Source: Streptomyces bicolor (lineage in GTDB: Bacteria > Actinomycetota > Actinomycetes > Streptomycetales > Streptomycetaceae). From it: a DNA stretch of 64,000 nt. Where the stretch lies: positions 1-64,000 of the forward strand of contig NZ_JOFS01000018.1 of assembly GCF_000719285.1 (NCBI RefSeq), written 5' to 3'. Below, in pieces: positions 1-7,729 of this stretch (positions are counted from its first letter, which is position 1; every line of letters starts with the position of its first letter). A program made the position numbers and the translations under genes. Under the pieces are notes generated by a model that was not told the origin of the DNA, did no database searches, and was given only the letters and a program-made list of their open reading frames with translations.

Positions 1-155
1 CGATCACCCTTCCTCCCGGCCTGACTCAACGAGCCAGACCTCTGAAGGGGGTCAACTCTCAAAGGCCACTACTGGTCCACTTTTCAGAGGCCACCGACAG
101 CAGTGTCCAATTCACGTCTATGCGCTGTGCATATGCGCCGATACTGTGCGTGCCT

Positions 156-545
156 ATGGGGAAAGTAGTGCGTCTGTACTGGGGGTACATGGTGGCTGCT
201 GCCTTGGTCGTTGCCTGGAGCCAGCAATGGGCGTTGCCGGTGATCGTGTCCCTGTCGCTCGGCGTCTCGGCCTATGCCGCCTTCCAGGTGCCGGTCTGGT
301 GTGGAGCGGTCAACCGAGATGGGCAGACCTACTGCCGCAACAACGCTTATGGCGTGTTGATGGGGTGTTCGAAGCGTCAGCACAGGTGGCAGAAGCTCAA
401 GATGATCGTTCTGCGCACCAAGGTCGGGAACGTGAGTCGCTCCGTGTTTCCAACGGCCAAAGAGAAGTTCAATGGCGCTCTCGCCGTAGGAGGGCTGCTG
501 TCGGCTGTCGCCGCAGTGATCGTTCCCGCTGTGACTGGCGGCTGA
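156..545 (+). CDS. Small membrane protein, unknown function
   Basis: The 129-residue product has hydrophobic stretches near residues 8-40 and again at the C-terminus (GALAVGGLLSAVAAVIVP), so it is probably an integral membrane protein with two or three segments. Two cysteines flank a short loop in the middle, followed by a basic segment. I recognise no family. The frame is open further upstream to 120, but ATG 156 removes a non-membrane leader. No clear ribosome binding site is seen before it; a GTG at 168 after GGGGAAAG is a possible alternative. A perfect hairpin follows the stop. It lies in the decayed element left of the tRNA-Ser scar, so it may be element cargo. Confidence 0.55.
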   Translation: MGKVVRLYWGYMVAAALVVAWSQQWALPVIVSLSLGVSAYAAFQVPVWCGAVNRDGQTYCRNNAYGVLMGCSKRQHRWQKLKMIVLRTKVGNVSRSVFPTAKEKFNGALAVGGLLSAVAAVIVPAVTGG

Positions 546-587
546 GCGGGCACGATCGAGCGCCTGGGGCAATAAGACCAGGTCAGA

Positions 588-615
588 AGGGGTGCCCCTC
601 GTGAGGGGCACCCCT
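588..615 (+). terminator. Intrinsic-type terminator hairpin
   Basis: Arms 588-600 and 603-615 are a perfect 13-bp inverted repeat rich in G and C. It lies 43 bases after the stop of the small membrane protein gene. There is no long T run, which is usual in Streptomyces. Confidence 0.7.
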
Positions 616-670
616 CCCGTGTTCACTCTGTCTCACCCTGACCCGCCGGTGTACCGGCATTGATCAGTGT

Positions 671-1053
671 GTGGGCCGGCCTTGGCCCTGGTCTTCCGCT
701 CAGGCTCACGGGCTGCCGGAAGGCGCCGAGCTGTACGCAGGTGCGCGCCTGATCAAGGAAGGCGCCCAGCCGACTCACACGCTGACCAGCTACTACCGTC
801 CCGAGCATGTGGAGGGGACGCGCATCGTTGACCCGACTCCGGGGCCGGCTGGCCGTGGCGGTGGCTTCCGCGTCTTGTACGACGCCGGATACGAGATCGA
901 CCACATGAAGGAGGAGCTGTTCGCGCGAGTGCGTACACCGCCGACGGGACTGTGGTGGAGTTCGCCATTGGGGTTCACGCGGCTACGCGCTTGGCGTGGG
1001 CCTATGAGTTCAAGGTGCCCGACTCGGCGAACACGGAGGACGAGAGCAAGTGA
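671..1053 (+). pseudogene. GntR-family regulator remnant (UTRA domain only)
   Basis: The reading frame from about 700 encodes a recognisable UTRA ligand-binding domain: LPEGAELYAGARLI, then SYYRPEHVEGT, then a GGGFRVLYDAGYEI segment leading to EELFAR. At about 935 the frame breaks. The end of the same domain resumes in another frame as ADGTVVEFAIGVHAA and YEFKVPDS, ending at TGA 1051-1053. The usual 20 or so residues between EEL.AR and the RTAY..DG motif are missing, so there is an internal deletion as well as a frame change. The N-terminal winged-helix DNA-binding domain is absent. The stop overlaps the start of the YdcF-like gene, so the two were once an operon. Confidence 0.75.
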
Positions 1054-1715
1054 TCTCCACTCAGGCGTGGGCGGACGCACAGCGGCTCTGGGACTTCCAG
1101 CAGATGGGGCATGAGCCCCGCCCCTGCTCCGTCGCGATCGGACTCGGCAGCCACGACCTGGGAGTGGCTGACACCACCGCAGAGCTGTACCACCGAGGCA
1201 TGGCGCGGCTCATCGTCTTCACGGGAGCGACCAGCCGTACGACGCGCGAGCGGATGCCTCGCGGCGAGGCTGAGCACTACCGTGACCGCGCCGTGGAACT
1301 GGGTGTTCCCGCGGACGCCATCCTTGTCGAGCCGACGGCGCGGAACACAGGCGAAAACATCCGCTTCTCGCGCACCCTGCTCGAAGAGCGGCGCGTCCCC
1401 GTCTCGTCCGTCCTTCTGGTCAGCAAGCCGTACGAGGAACGACGCGCATACGCAACGGCGCGCAAGCTCTGGCCGGACGTGGAGTGGGTGAGTGCATCCA
1501 CGCCCATGACGTTCCCCGAGTACGTCGACTCGATCCAGGACACACGCCTCGTCATTGACATGCTGGTCGGTGCCCAGCAGCGGCTCATGGTTTACCCCCG
1601 CCAGGGATTCATGATTGAGCAGGAGATTCCCGAGGACGTCGCAGCGGCGTACGAGCGCTTGCACGGCGAAGGGTTCACGAGCCGACTCGTGCCAGAAGGC
1701 GCGAGCGACAGCTAA
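1050..1715 (+). CDS. YdcF/SanA-like (DUF218) family protein
   Basis: The 221-residue product has the ElyC/SanA/YdcF (DUF218) pattern. There is an early strand ending in GLGSHD, then a LIVFTGATS segment. The family-typical acidic patch with an asparagine (LVEPTARNTGENIRFSR) follows, then a central LLVSKPYEERRAYATA motif. Members are thought to act in envelope or vancomycin-tolerance functions, but the reaction is unknown. The GTG start at 1050 overlaps the stop of the broken GntR gene by four bases, a GTGA coupling. That coupling shows the gene was translated after the regulator, and it may now have lost its control. Confidence 0.75.
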   Translation: MISTQAWADAQRLWDFQQMGHEPRPCSVAIGLGSHDLGVADTTAELYHRGMARLIVFTGATSRTTRERMPRGEAEHYRDRAVELGVPADAILVEPTARNTGENIRFSRTLLEERRVPVSSVLLVSKPYEERRAYATARKLWPDVEWVSASTPMTFPEYVDSIQDTRLVIDMLVGAQQRLMVYPRQGFMIEQEIPEDVAAAYERLHGEGFTSRLVPEGASDS

Positions 1716-2086
1716 TTGCGGTGTCACAGCACATTGTTAGCCAGAACCGCTTCCCTGCCGCGCAATTCCTTCTAGCCTCGGGCCATGGATTGGTTCCTGG
1801 CGGCGCCGGCGGGAGCGGCCGGCGGCGCGTCCATACGCGCCTACGGATCAGAAGGTGGTCGTACCCCGCCGCGCCCGATCTGTCGGCGCCCGCCAGCGTC
1901 CAGGTGGACGTGCTTGGACCAAGAACCAACGCGTAGACCTGGTGGACGCGTCTGCAAGAGCACCGCAACGAATACGCCCCGGGGCGCCGGACACGTGCGG
2001 TCTGGGCTCCAGGGCGCGTTGGACTGTCGCGGTCTCGATTCTGCTCGCGGGTCGGCGGTGTTGGTGTGGGGTATGACGGACGGGTC
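1716..2086. other. Gap without a convincing gene
   Basis: Several overlapping open frames exist on both strands, but none has a consistent codon bias or a recognisable domain. I see no hairpin or promoter that I would defend. Confidence 0.5.
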
Positions 2087-2293
2087 TCACGGCGAAGGGG
2101 GCTCGCTCTCCTCGCTGCCCTGGCTGCTTTTGGAGAGGAGCAGGCCCAGTAGATCTCTGGCTGCCTTGCCCCTGGTGCTGCTAGGGCTGATCAGCACGAT
2201 CAAGACGAGTAGTACGCGAGACCCTGCCACGGTGGAGGCAAGGATGAGTGCGGCGCTGGTGCCGCTGCCGAGGAGTTCCAACATAGGGTTCAT
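2087..2293 (-). CDS. Small single-pass membrane protein
   Basis: The 68-residue product begins MNPMLELLGSGTSAALILAS, has one strongly hydrophobic segment (RVLLVLIVLI) and ends in a polar, Glu/Ser-rich tail. I chose ATG 2291-2293 because the in-frame extension upstream is Pro/Arg-rich and not membrane-like. A purine-rich GGCGAG lies just before it. No family is recognised. It sits in the element remnant. Confidence 0.45.
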   Translation of the reverse strand: MNPMLELLGSGTSAALILASTVAGSRVLLVLIVLISPSSTRGKAARDLLGLLLSKSSQGSEESEPPSP

Positions 2294-3300
2294 CGATCGC
2301 TCGCCAAGCTGCCTTTTCGAGGCGCCCGGGGCAGCATGAGGGCCGGGGAGGGGAGCGACTGGGCGCAAAGTCGTTCATGGCCGTGAAGAAGGCGTAGCGA
2401 TGCTGATTGCTGAGAACCATGTGGTCGTTCCTTGAGTCGGATAGGTGCCGGTGGTGGGGTGAGAGCGGGGGCGGCGTGCCGGCGCTCTCGTGCATGACTC
2501 CATTGCACCCCGTCGGTGGCTTCAGGTCACGGCACGGAATCTCGGGACTCGACAATGCTGAGGCGCGCATGGTGGCAGCGCGGGTGCCGGGCAGGCTGCC
2601 GTAGGCGCAGGTCCACGGCTTCGTGGACTGAGGCATGCGTGATCGCCTGCGATCTCAGCGGCTGACGTTCCGCCTCGACCAATGGCGATGTGATATTTGA
2701 ATCGAATGCGTGAACGAATTGCTCCGGAGCCTGCGTGCCCATCTATCTGCGGATCCAGCGCGACGCCGTACAGCGCGCTCTCGCTGCAGCCCGACGCGCA
2801 CAAAGCGCTGATCGCGCTGACGCAGGAAGCCGTGGGTGCGGCGCCGTGCCCGGTCTGCCGACCGGACAACGGCGCTGGGACTACTGGACTGAACCAAGAT
2901 TGAAGCCAAGGCGCACGAGCTGAGGTGGTTGCTGACTCTGGGGGTCAGTGCCGTCCCGGACTCCTACGTGGGTCCTAGCGAGCCGTGTCCGGCGGTCTGT
3001 TGCGGGTGGGGTGGGCGGTTCGTCTCCCGGGGCTTCACAACAGGCCCCGTCCATCCCGAAAGTCTTGCGGTAGCTCGAACGTCAACGCGCAGCCCGTCCG
3101 CCTGCCTATATGGCTCTCCGTCTGGCTGGTCCTGGCGAACCGTGGCGATTAATCACTCAAGCCCGTTAGCGCCGGAGCGCGCGATAGGTTGCCGGGGAAT
3201 CGGCTCTGTCGTGCCTGGACGCCTCGCTCGTCTCGGGCGGGGTCCGGCCTGGTTAGTGCCTCGACCTGGTCGGGAGCGACAACAGACAGGAGCCGAGAAA
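2294..3300. other. Gene-poor stretch of the element remnant
   Basis: About 1 kb with no complete gene that I can support. One coding-like fragment is at 2697-2903. Base composition is more AT-rich than in the chromosome to the right of 4.4 kb. The end of the stretch contains the AGGAG ribosome binding site of the 39-residue gene at 3301. Confidence 0.5.
2697..2903 (+). pseudogene. Coding fragment of unknown gene
   Basis: Codons from about 2740 to 2880 are almost all G- or C-ending, as in a genuine Streptomyces gene. They encode a Ser/Ala/Leu-rich stretch that includes LQPDAHKALIALTQEAVG and a CPVC motif, and the frame ends at TGA 2901-2903. The first 15 codons lack this bias, so the 5' part is probably not original. 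No family is recognised. It is most likely a fragment left in the decayed element. Confidence 0.35.
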
Positions 3301-3420
3301 ATGGTGCGACCCAAACAGAGGAAGCGCCGCCAACACCGGAAGCGGGAGTGGGTGGAGTTGGCGGTAGTGGCTTTTGGCGCGGTCACTGCCATCGCGGGGT
3401 GCGTCCAACACTTCTTGTGA
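3301..3420 (+). CDS. 39-residue membrane peptide
   Basis: The ATG at 3301 follows an AGGAG ribosome binding site at a normal distance. The peptide has a very basic N-terminus (MVRPKQRKRRQHRKREW) followed by one hydrophobic segment (VELAVVAFGAVTAIAGCV), then a short tail. This is the layout of an inside-positive single-pass protein. Two strong hairpins follow within 120 bases. Function unknown; likely element cargo. Confidence 0.6.
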   Translation: MVRPKQRKRRQHRKREWVELAVVAFGAVTAIAGCVQHFL

Positions 3421-3462
3421 CGCACTGAAGGGTGAGCCGGACGGCTGGCTGGGTGAGTGAGC

Positions 3463-3485
3463 CCGGCCGACGTTTACTCGGCCGG
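3463..3485 (+). terminator. Hairpin after the 39-residue gene
   Basis: Perfect 8-bp arms (3463-3470 and 3478-3485) enclose a 7-base loop. It may act with the stronger hairpin at 3505. Confidence 0.5.
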
Positions 3486-3504
3486 ACCACCCTGTCCCGC
3501 GCAC

Positions 3505-3539
3505 AGGCCTGGTTTGGGGCTGCATCCCAAGCCAGGCCT
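3505..3539 (+). terminator. Strong terminator hairpin
   Basis: Arms 3505-3518 and 3526-3539 pair over 14 bp with a single G-T wobble, around a 7-base loop. It is a likely transcription end for the 39-residue gene. Confidence 0.65.
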
Positions 3540-3812
3540 TGTGCATACGCGGGAGCTCAAAGCCGGGAAGTTGCTTCCCCGGCCTCGTACTACACGAGAT
3601 AACCGCAAGTCATCAGCGTCCGACAAGAGATCAAGAGCCACAGCGCCACCAAATTGTCGACATTTCCCTGGCGAATGATCACAGCGATCGATGGCGTTAC
3701 GGGGGTAGCGAATACAAAGACGCAGCTTGGGGGCTCGAGGGGGTGGCGGAACCTGGCGTATGCGGACCCACCACTGAGCCTGGCTGCGTCAGGGCCCCTG
3801 GCCCGCTGCCTA

Positions 3813-3856
3813 TTGCCAGCCCAGGGTGGTCCATTGGCCAGCTCAGGGTGGTCCAT
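3813..3856 (+). repeat. 22-bp tandem direct repeat, two copies
   Basis: Copies at 3813-3834 and 3835-3856 differ at only two positions and share the core CAGGGTGGTCCAT. They lie about 460 bases from the attachment scar. Direct repeats here could be integrase or replication-protein binding sites of the old element, but that is inference. Confidence 0.6.
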
Positions 3857-3924
3857 AACGGATCCGTGGGACGGCCGCCGTCAACGCCGGACACGGACTG
3901 GACTTTCCTCATTTCAGCTGGCTC

Positions 3925-4305
3925 GTGCGACCCAGAACTCCGGGCTCCTCCCAGTCAGTTCTCGACGCTGTCAACGAAAAGCGAGCCAGCGTCAATTGCC
4001 CCAAGGTGAAGGGTGATGAAAAGCTGCGCGTCGCCGCGGAACGGTACGCGGTAGACCTCCGCGATCATCCGGAAGTGCGTGGCAAGTCATGGCCCCACCC
4101 TGGTTCAGATGGCAGCAACGCACCTTCACGCATCGCTGCTGCCGGGTTCGCTCCGGCCGCAGCCATCGGCGAGGTCGCCTACCTTCGGAAAACTCTCAGG
4201 CGACTAGACCCAACCGCAGGACCCATGGGCCATCTGTGGGCCAGCGCGCTGGAGTGGCGGGCCGTTCGCGGCATCGGTGCAGGTGAGAATGGGTGTTCAC
4301 AGTGA
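3925..4305 (+). pseudogene. CAP/SCP-domain secreted protein fragment
   Basis: The frame encodes VLDAVNEKRASVNCPKV, LRVAAERYAVDL and, after a histidine, PGSDGSNAPSRIAAAGFAP. This is the first half of a CAP (SCP/PR1-like) domain as found in secreted actinobacterial proteins. No signal peptide precedes it, and the usual second half (GHR.NIL region) is degenerate. The gene therefore appears truncated at both ends. The stop lies 11 bases before the tRNA-Ser fragment, so the right boundary of the element cuts through or next to this gene. Confidence 0.55.
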
Positions 4306-4316
4306 TGCCGCAACCC

Positions 4317-4365
4317 AACCGTCGTGGCAGCGATGTCACCGTGGGTTCAAATCCCACACCCACCG
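4317..4365 (+). other. tRNA-Ser 3' fragment: attachment-site scar
   Basis: The sequence reads as the 3' part of a tRNA-Ser: the end of an anticodon stem, a serine-type long variable arm (GTGGCA/TGTCAC hairpin at 4324-4339), a T arm (GTGGG, TTCAAAT, CCCAC) and an acceptor 3' strand ACCCACC with discriminator G. The 5' strand, D arm and anticodon are missing: bases before 4317 cannot form the acceptor. Integrative elements that use tRNA genes leave exactly such a duplicated 3' end. The intact tRNA-Ser should lie left of the window. Confidence 0.8.
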
Positions 4366-4382
4366 CGTGGTGAGCAGTGAGA

Positions 4383-4417
4383 ACGGCCCCTGACCAGGCG
4401 AATCGGTCCGGGGCCGT
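4383..4417 (+). terminator. Terminator behind the tRNA-Ser scar
   Basis: Arms 4383-4395 and 4405-4417 pair with one mismatch around a 9-base loop. It probably terminated the original tRNA-Ser transcript. It could also serve the minus-strand amphi-Trp gene that ends at 4469. Confidence 0.7.
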
Positions 4418-4468
4418 CAGCCTGCGCGGCCACCGCTGTCGCCTGGTGCCGGCCGTGAGTTCCCGGGT

Positions 4469-4840
4469 TCAGGAGCTCTTCGCTGTGGCCCGCTTCGATG
4501 TTCTGGCTCCGGCGGCACCGCTTCGCCTTGGACCGGCAGCCGCGCTCTTCCGCTGGCCGCCCCCGGCCTTCGCCCCGCCCGTCGTCGCCTGCGATGACGC
4601 TGTCCGGGCGGTGGGCGCGGTCGGCCACTTGAACTCGATCTCCAGCTCGATCTCCCCGTCGCTGACCTCGACCTCGATCTCGCCGCGCAGCTCGGCGGGG
4701 ATCCGCAGACTCAGCTTCCAGGGGTCGAGTTCCAGTTCGGCCTCCCCGCCCTGCCTCAGCGCGGCCGCGAGCGCCTCGAGCTGGTCAGCCGCCTCAAGGC
4801 GGGACAGGGAGCGCTTCTGCTCAAGCTTGAGGTCCTTCAT
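4469..4840 (-). CDS. Amphi-Trp domain protein
   Basis: Residues 1-73 match the amphi-Trp domain: MKDLKLEQKRSLSRLEAADQ, a LEALAAALRQGGEAELEL helix, and alternating strands with a tryptophan (DPWKLSLRIP) ending in IEFKW. The remaining 50 residues are an Ala/Gly/Arg/Lys-rich low-complexity tail. The biochemical role of the domain is unknown. The gene is the first chromosomal gene right of the attachment scar and is transcribed toward it. Confidence 0.8.
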   Translation of the reverse strand: MKDLKLEQKRSLSRLEAADQLEALAAALRQGGEAELELDPWKLSLRIPAELRGEIEVEVSDGEIELEIEFKWPTAPTARTASSQATTGGAKAGGGQRKSAAAGPRRSGAAGARTSKRATAKSS

Positions 4841-4904
4841 GGCATTCTCCGATCCGGAGCAAACAGAAGATAACGCCCATTTTCCCTCCCGTGCGGGCGC
4901 CGGA

Positions 4905-5435
4905 TCAGTCCCCTGTCTCCTGGGCCTTCAGCATGCGCAACTGCCCGATCTCCGCCGCGTTCTTCATCAGCTCGGCGTTCACCCAGCCGATCATGTGGGC
5001 GACGGTGTACTGGGGGTCGTTCGGCCAGGGGAACGGTGCCGTGGTGTCCAGGTCCACGTCGTCGAGGCGGTCCAGTGCCGCCAGCCAGTCGGTGCGCAGG
5101 CCGCGCAGCCAGGCGACGGTCGCCGTCCCGTCGCCGGGCCAGGTGATGTCGGTCCGGTCCCGGGGCGGGCGGCCCCGCAGATGGTCGGTGGCCACGCTCC
5201 ACCACCAGCCGATGTGCCAGCTCACCCAGGCGATCGTCGGCACGGGGACGGGGTCGGGCTCGGTCTCCGCCCAGTCCGGAACCCAGGTGCCGTCGGCGGC
5301 GCGGTGCACCGTCCAGCAGTGGGGGACCGGTTCCCACAGGAAGTCGTCGGGCCGGAGCCGGTCGAGGTGGTACTCGAACAACGCCCAGGTCAGATCGAAC
5401 TGCCAGCGGATCAGGTCACGTCGGGAAACGCTCAT
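4905..5435 (-). CDS. DinB-family protein
   Basis: The 176-residue product is a four-helix DinB-like protein. It begins MSVSRRDLIRWQFDLTWAL and carries the histidine-containing WVSWHIGWWWS segment and a C-terminal PQYTVAHMIGWVNAELMKN helix. These histidines are where the family binds metal. Members include thiol-dependent transferases and damage-inducible proteins; the substrate cannot be read here. ATG 5433-5435 was chosen because the longer in-frame extension belongs to another frame's gene. It is followed after about 65 bases by the amphi-Trp gene on the same strand. Confidence 0.8.
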   Translation of the reverse strand: MSVSRRDLIRWQFDLTWALFEYHLDRLRPDDFLWEPVPHCWTVHRAADGTWVPDWAETEPDPVPVPTIAWVSWHIGWWWSVATDHLRGRPPRDRTDITWPGDGTATVAWLRGLRTDWLAALDRLDDVDLDTTAPFPWPNDPQYTVAHMIGWVNAELMKNAAEIGQLRMLKAQETGD

Positions 5436-5551
5436 CGGCCGACCCTGGCACAGGGCCTCCCCGCCGGGACAAGCCATTTGAGCCCTCAAACCAAAGCCAT
5501 CCCGAATCCCCAGAGTCCCGGGGCCACCCCAGCCCCGTACCCCGACAGGGC

Positions 5552-5986
5552 CTAGAGCTCGTAGTCCCGAGCCAACTCCTCCCACGGCACCTCCCGCAAC
5601 GCCTCCTCCGCGTCGCAGCCGGACGGCACGTACGGGGTGGGCTGGAACCAGATGATCGTGAGGGCCGAGCGGTAGAGAACCGGGTCGTGGTCGCGATCGA
5701 GGGCCGTGGAGTGGAAGTCGCCGACGCAGGCCACCGCCGGCAGCACCTCGACCGGGCCGAAGGCACCCGCGTACTGGTCGGGATACTCGCGCGGCGGCGG
5801 CACGAGGTGCACCGGGATGGAAGGGGCGGCGGCCTGCTCGGCCGTGCGGACGAGGCCCTTGATCTTCATGTCGTTGACCAGCTTGCACGGGTACCCCTCC
5901 AGCATTCCGCCGTACGTCGAGGAGAACCGCAGCTCGGAGAGGTCGAGCGAGCGGCCGGACGTGAGGACGAGGCGGGTCAGTGACAT
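5552..5986 (-). CDS. Conserved hypothetical protein
   Basis: The 144-residue soluble protein starts MSLTRLVLTSGRSLDLSEL and contains a YGGMLEGYP motif and a proline-rich central part, ending in EEALREVPWEELARDYEL. There is no signal peptide or membrane segment. I chose ATG 5984-5986 because homologous-looking order begins there and the upstream extension is unstructured. I recognise no characterised family. It is transcribed in the same direction as the DinB gene, about 115 bases upstream of it. Confidence 0.65.
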   Translation of the reverse strand: MSLTRLVLTSGRSLDLSELRFSSTYGGMLEGYPCKLVNDMKIKGLVRTAEQAAAPSIPVHLVPPPREYPDQYAGAFGPVEVLPAVACVGDFHSTALDRDHDPVLYRSALTIIWFQPTPYVPSGCDAEEALREVPWEELARDYEL

Positions 5987-6073
5987 GGTCGGCACTCTAG
6001 GGCGGTGGTGCATCGAGCTCCCGTGAATTTCAAGGCCGGTCAAGGGCCCGTCAGGCGCCGGCGCCGTCGCCGG

Positions 6074-6940
6074 TCAGGGCCGGTGCCCTGTCATGCGGGC
6101 CGCCGAGGCGATCGTCGCGCGGGCCTCGCGTTCGGTCAGGCCGGTGTTGAGCGCCGCCTCGACGAGAGGGTCGACCAGGGCGGGGCCGATGCCGTCCTCG
6201 TAGGCGCGGCAGGCCGCCCAGAACAGGCGCGTGTTGCGCTGGCCCTCGTGCGCGGCGAGTACGAACTGGACCAGCCCCTGACCGTGGCCGCCGGTCGACG
6301 AGGGCGCGGGGTGGTGCGTGCGAGGTGGCGGGAGCAGCAGGCGCAGTAGGGCGCGCGGACAGGGCGCGGGAGCGATGTGGGACGTACCGGGCGCGGTGCT
6401 GTAGACGCCGTGGTCGGTACGGGAGCCGGGGCCGACGAGGTAGCCGCCGGCGCCCCGGATGTCGATGCCGGGAGCGAGGCGGCCCGCCGAGTTGGGGACG
6501 ACGACGTCCGCCGGGCCGGTCAGCCAGAGGTGGCGGCCGCCGCTGGGGGTCAGGACGACCACCGTGGGCGGGATCGTGAACAGGTGGCGCAGTGCCAGTT
6601 CGCGCAGGGCGGTGGAGGAGTCCGTACCGGATTTGGTGTCGAGGTCGATGCCGATCAGATGGTGCGGCGGCAGGCCGCAGGCGATGCCGTAGCCGGTCGC
6701 CCAGGGGGCGGCGGCGAAGAGCTCGCGGATACGGGCGGGGTCGGTGGAGGCGTCGTAGACCCCGTGCCCGAAGCGGCCGCACTCGCCGTGGCAGGGGGCG
6801 TGGTCGGGGTCGTCGCGGTGTGGGGAGCGCAGGGCCGGGAGCTTCGTCCGGGACAGGGGGATGACGGCCAGTCCGCGCTCGGCGGCTGACAGGGCGTGTG
6901 CGAGGGCCAGCGTCGTGGCCTGCCGGTCGGTGGTGGCCAT
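6074..6940 (-). CDS. Prim-Pol (AEP) domain protein
   Basis: The 288-residue product is an archaeo-eukaryotic-type primase/polymerase N-terminal domain. Visible catalytic motifs are GIDLDT at 97-102 (metal-binding D99 and D101), SGGRHLW at 133-139 (the conserved histidine) and GIDIRG at 158-163 (third acidic residue), followed by GGYLVGPGS. A cluster of Cys/His residues at 50-58 (CHGECGRFGHG) may bind zinc. Such stand-alone Prim-Pol proteins can prime and extend DNA and may help damage tolerance. No helicase domain is fused. A near-perfect SOS box lies 11 bases before the start codon, so damage-induced expression is likely. Confidence 0.85.
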   Translation of the reverse strand: MATTDRQATTLALAHALSAAERGLAVIPLSRTKLPALRSPHRDDPDHAPCHGECGRFGHGVYDASTDPARIRELFAAAPWATGYGIACGLPPHHLIGIDLDTKSGTDSSTALRELALRHLFTIPPTVVVLTPSGGRHLWLTGPADVVVPNSAGRLAPGIDIRGAGGYLVGPGSRTDHGVYSTAPGTSHIAPAPCPRALLRLLLPPPRTHHPAPSSTGGHGQGLVQFVLAAHEGQRNTRLFWAACRAYEDGIGPALVDPLVEAALNTGLTEREARATIASAARMTGHRP

Positions 6941-6950
6941 GCCTCTATGT

Positions 6951-6966
6951 TCGTACGAGTGTTCGA
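6951..6966 (-). promoter_or_regulatory. LexA (SOS) box candidate of the Prim-Pol gene
   Basis: On the minus strand the site reads TCGAACACTCGTACGA, differing at one position from the actinobacterial consensus TCGAAC-N4-GTTCGA. It sits 11 bases upstream of the Prim-Pol start codon, where LexA binding would block expression. The function is inferred from the match. Confidence 0.65.
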
Positions 6967-7325
6967 AAAAAGAAAGGGGGATTAGGGGTGGGCCGCCGGG
7001 TGGCGCGCCGGACGGCGGGGATCGGCTGGAAGTGTGCAGGAACGCTTCACCTCTTGTGCCGCTTGGGGTGGAGGTGTCCGTACTGCCCTGACTCGCGAGC
7101 TAGGAGCGGCGAAAGGGGTTTATCGACTTGTCATCACGCTTGAGGGCGAATAGCGGCTTCCGGGGTGGTTCGCCGGGGATTCGGTGGGCAACTCTGATCT
7201 CGCGACGTCGTGCAGAACGCAGAACTCCGGGGCGGTCGGCCAACTGCCTTGGAACGAGCAGTACTTCATGCACTACCTATGCGTCCGGCTGGGGAGCCTG
7301 GGCGCACCTGTTCTGGAGGAACAAC
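6967..7325. other. Divergent intergenic region
   Basis: About 360 bases separate the minus-strand Prim-Pol gene from the plus-strand secreted protein gene. It must hold promoters for both. I see a GGAGG ribosome binding site just before 7326 but no other element that I would defend. Confidence 0.4.
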
Positions 7326-7652
7326 ATGGCAAGCATCCGTACCGCCCGCGTCATCGCAGCCGTCTCCGCCCTTCCGCTCGCAGCCGCCCTCTTCTCCGGC
7401 GTCGCGACGGCGGACAACGGTGCCATCGCGGACGACGGATCCAGTGCGGCTGTCACGAACGCCGCCCAGGGCCTCATCGGCAGCGGGGTCGGCGGCGACA
7501 ACTACGGCACCTCGTCCACCACCCAGCAGCAGGCGACCGGCTCCGGCGCCTCGAACCAGAGCAACACCGCCCAGGTCAACGGCTCCGCGTTCACGGCCAT
7601 CAACCAGGGCAACGACAACGCGGCCGTCAACTTCACGCCGCTCTGGTGGTGA
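7326..7652 (+). CDS. Small secreted Asn/Gln/Ser-rich protein
   Basis: The 108-residue product has a signal peptide (SIRTARVIAAVSALPLAAAL, cleavage near ATA-DN). The mature chain of about 78 residues is rich in Gly, Asn, Gln, Ser and Thr: SGVGGDNYGTSSTTQQQAT, then SNQSNTAQVNGSAFTAINQ, ending FTPLWW. There are no cysteines. GGAGGA lies 6 bases before the ATG. The composition recalls secreted surface or fibre-forming proteins, but I cannot place it in the chaplin or rodlin families. Two terminators follow. Confidence 0.75.
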   Translation: MASIRTARVIAAVSALPLAAALFSGVATADNGAIADDGSSAAVTNAAQGLIGSGVGGDNYGTSSTTQQQATGSGASNQSNTAQVNGSAFTAINQGNDNAAVNFTPLWW

Positions 7653-7655
7653 GCT

Positions 7656-7695
7656 GAGGGGGCCGGTGCCCCGGTGCTCAGGCATCGGCCCTCTC
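7656..7695 (+). terminator. First terminator after the secreted protein gene
   Basis: Arms 7656-7670 and 7681-7695 pair with a few wobbles around a 10-base loop, directly after the stop codon. Confidence 0.6.
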
Positions 7696-7729
7696 TGATT
7701 GTGTCGGGTGTGCTCTGTGGGGTGTAACG

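Noticed and set aside
1785..2339. A 184-codon plus-strand open frame
   Set aside because: Mixed codon usage, Arg/Pro/Gly-rich product and no domain; it overlaps a better-supported small membrane gene on the other strand.
4283..4365. A complete tRNA gene at the element border
   Set aside because: TGGGTG near 4289 can pair with part of the acceptor end, but no D arm or anticodon arm exists between it and the variable arm. Only the 3' fragment is real.
7326..7652. A curli-like or chaplin-like repeat protein
   Set aside because: Some Q-N spacing recalls curlin repeats, but there is only one irregular copy and no chaplin cysteines or hydrophobic domains, so no family was assigned.
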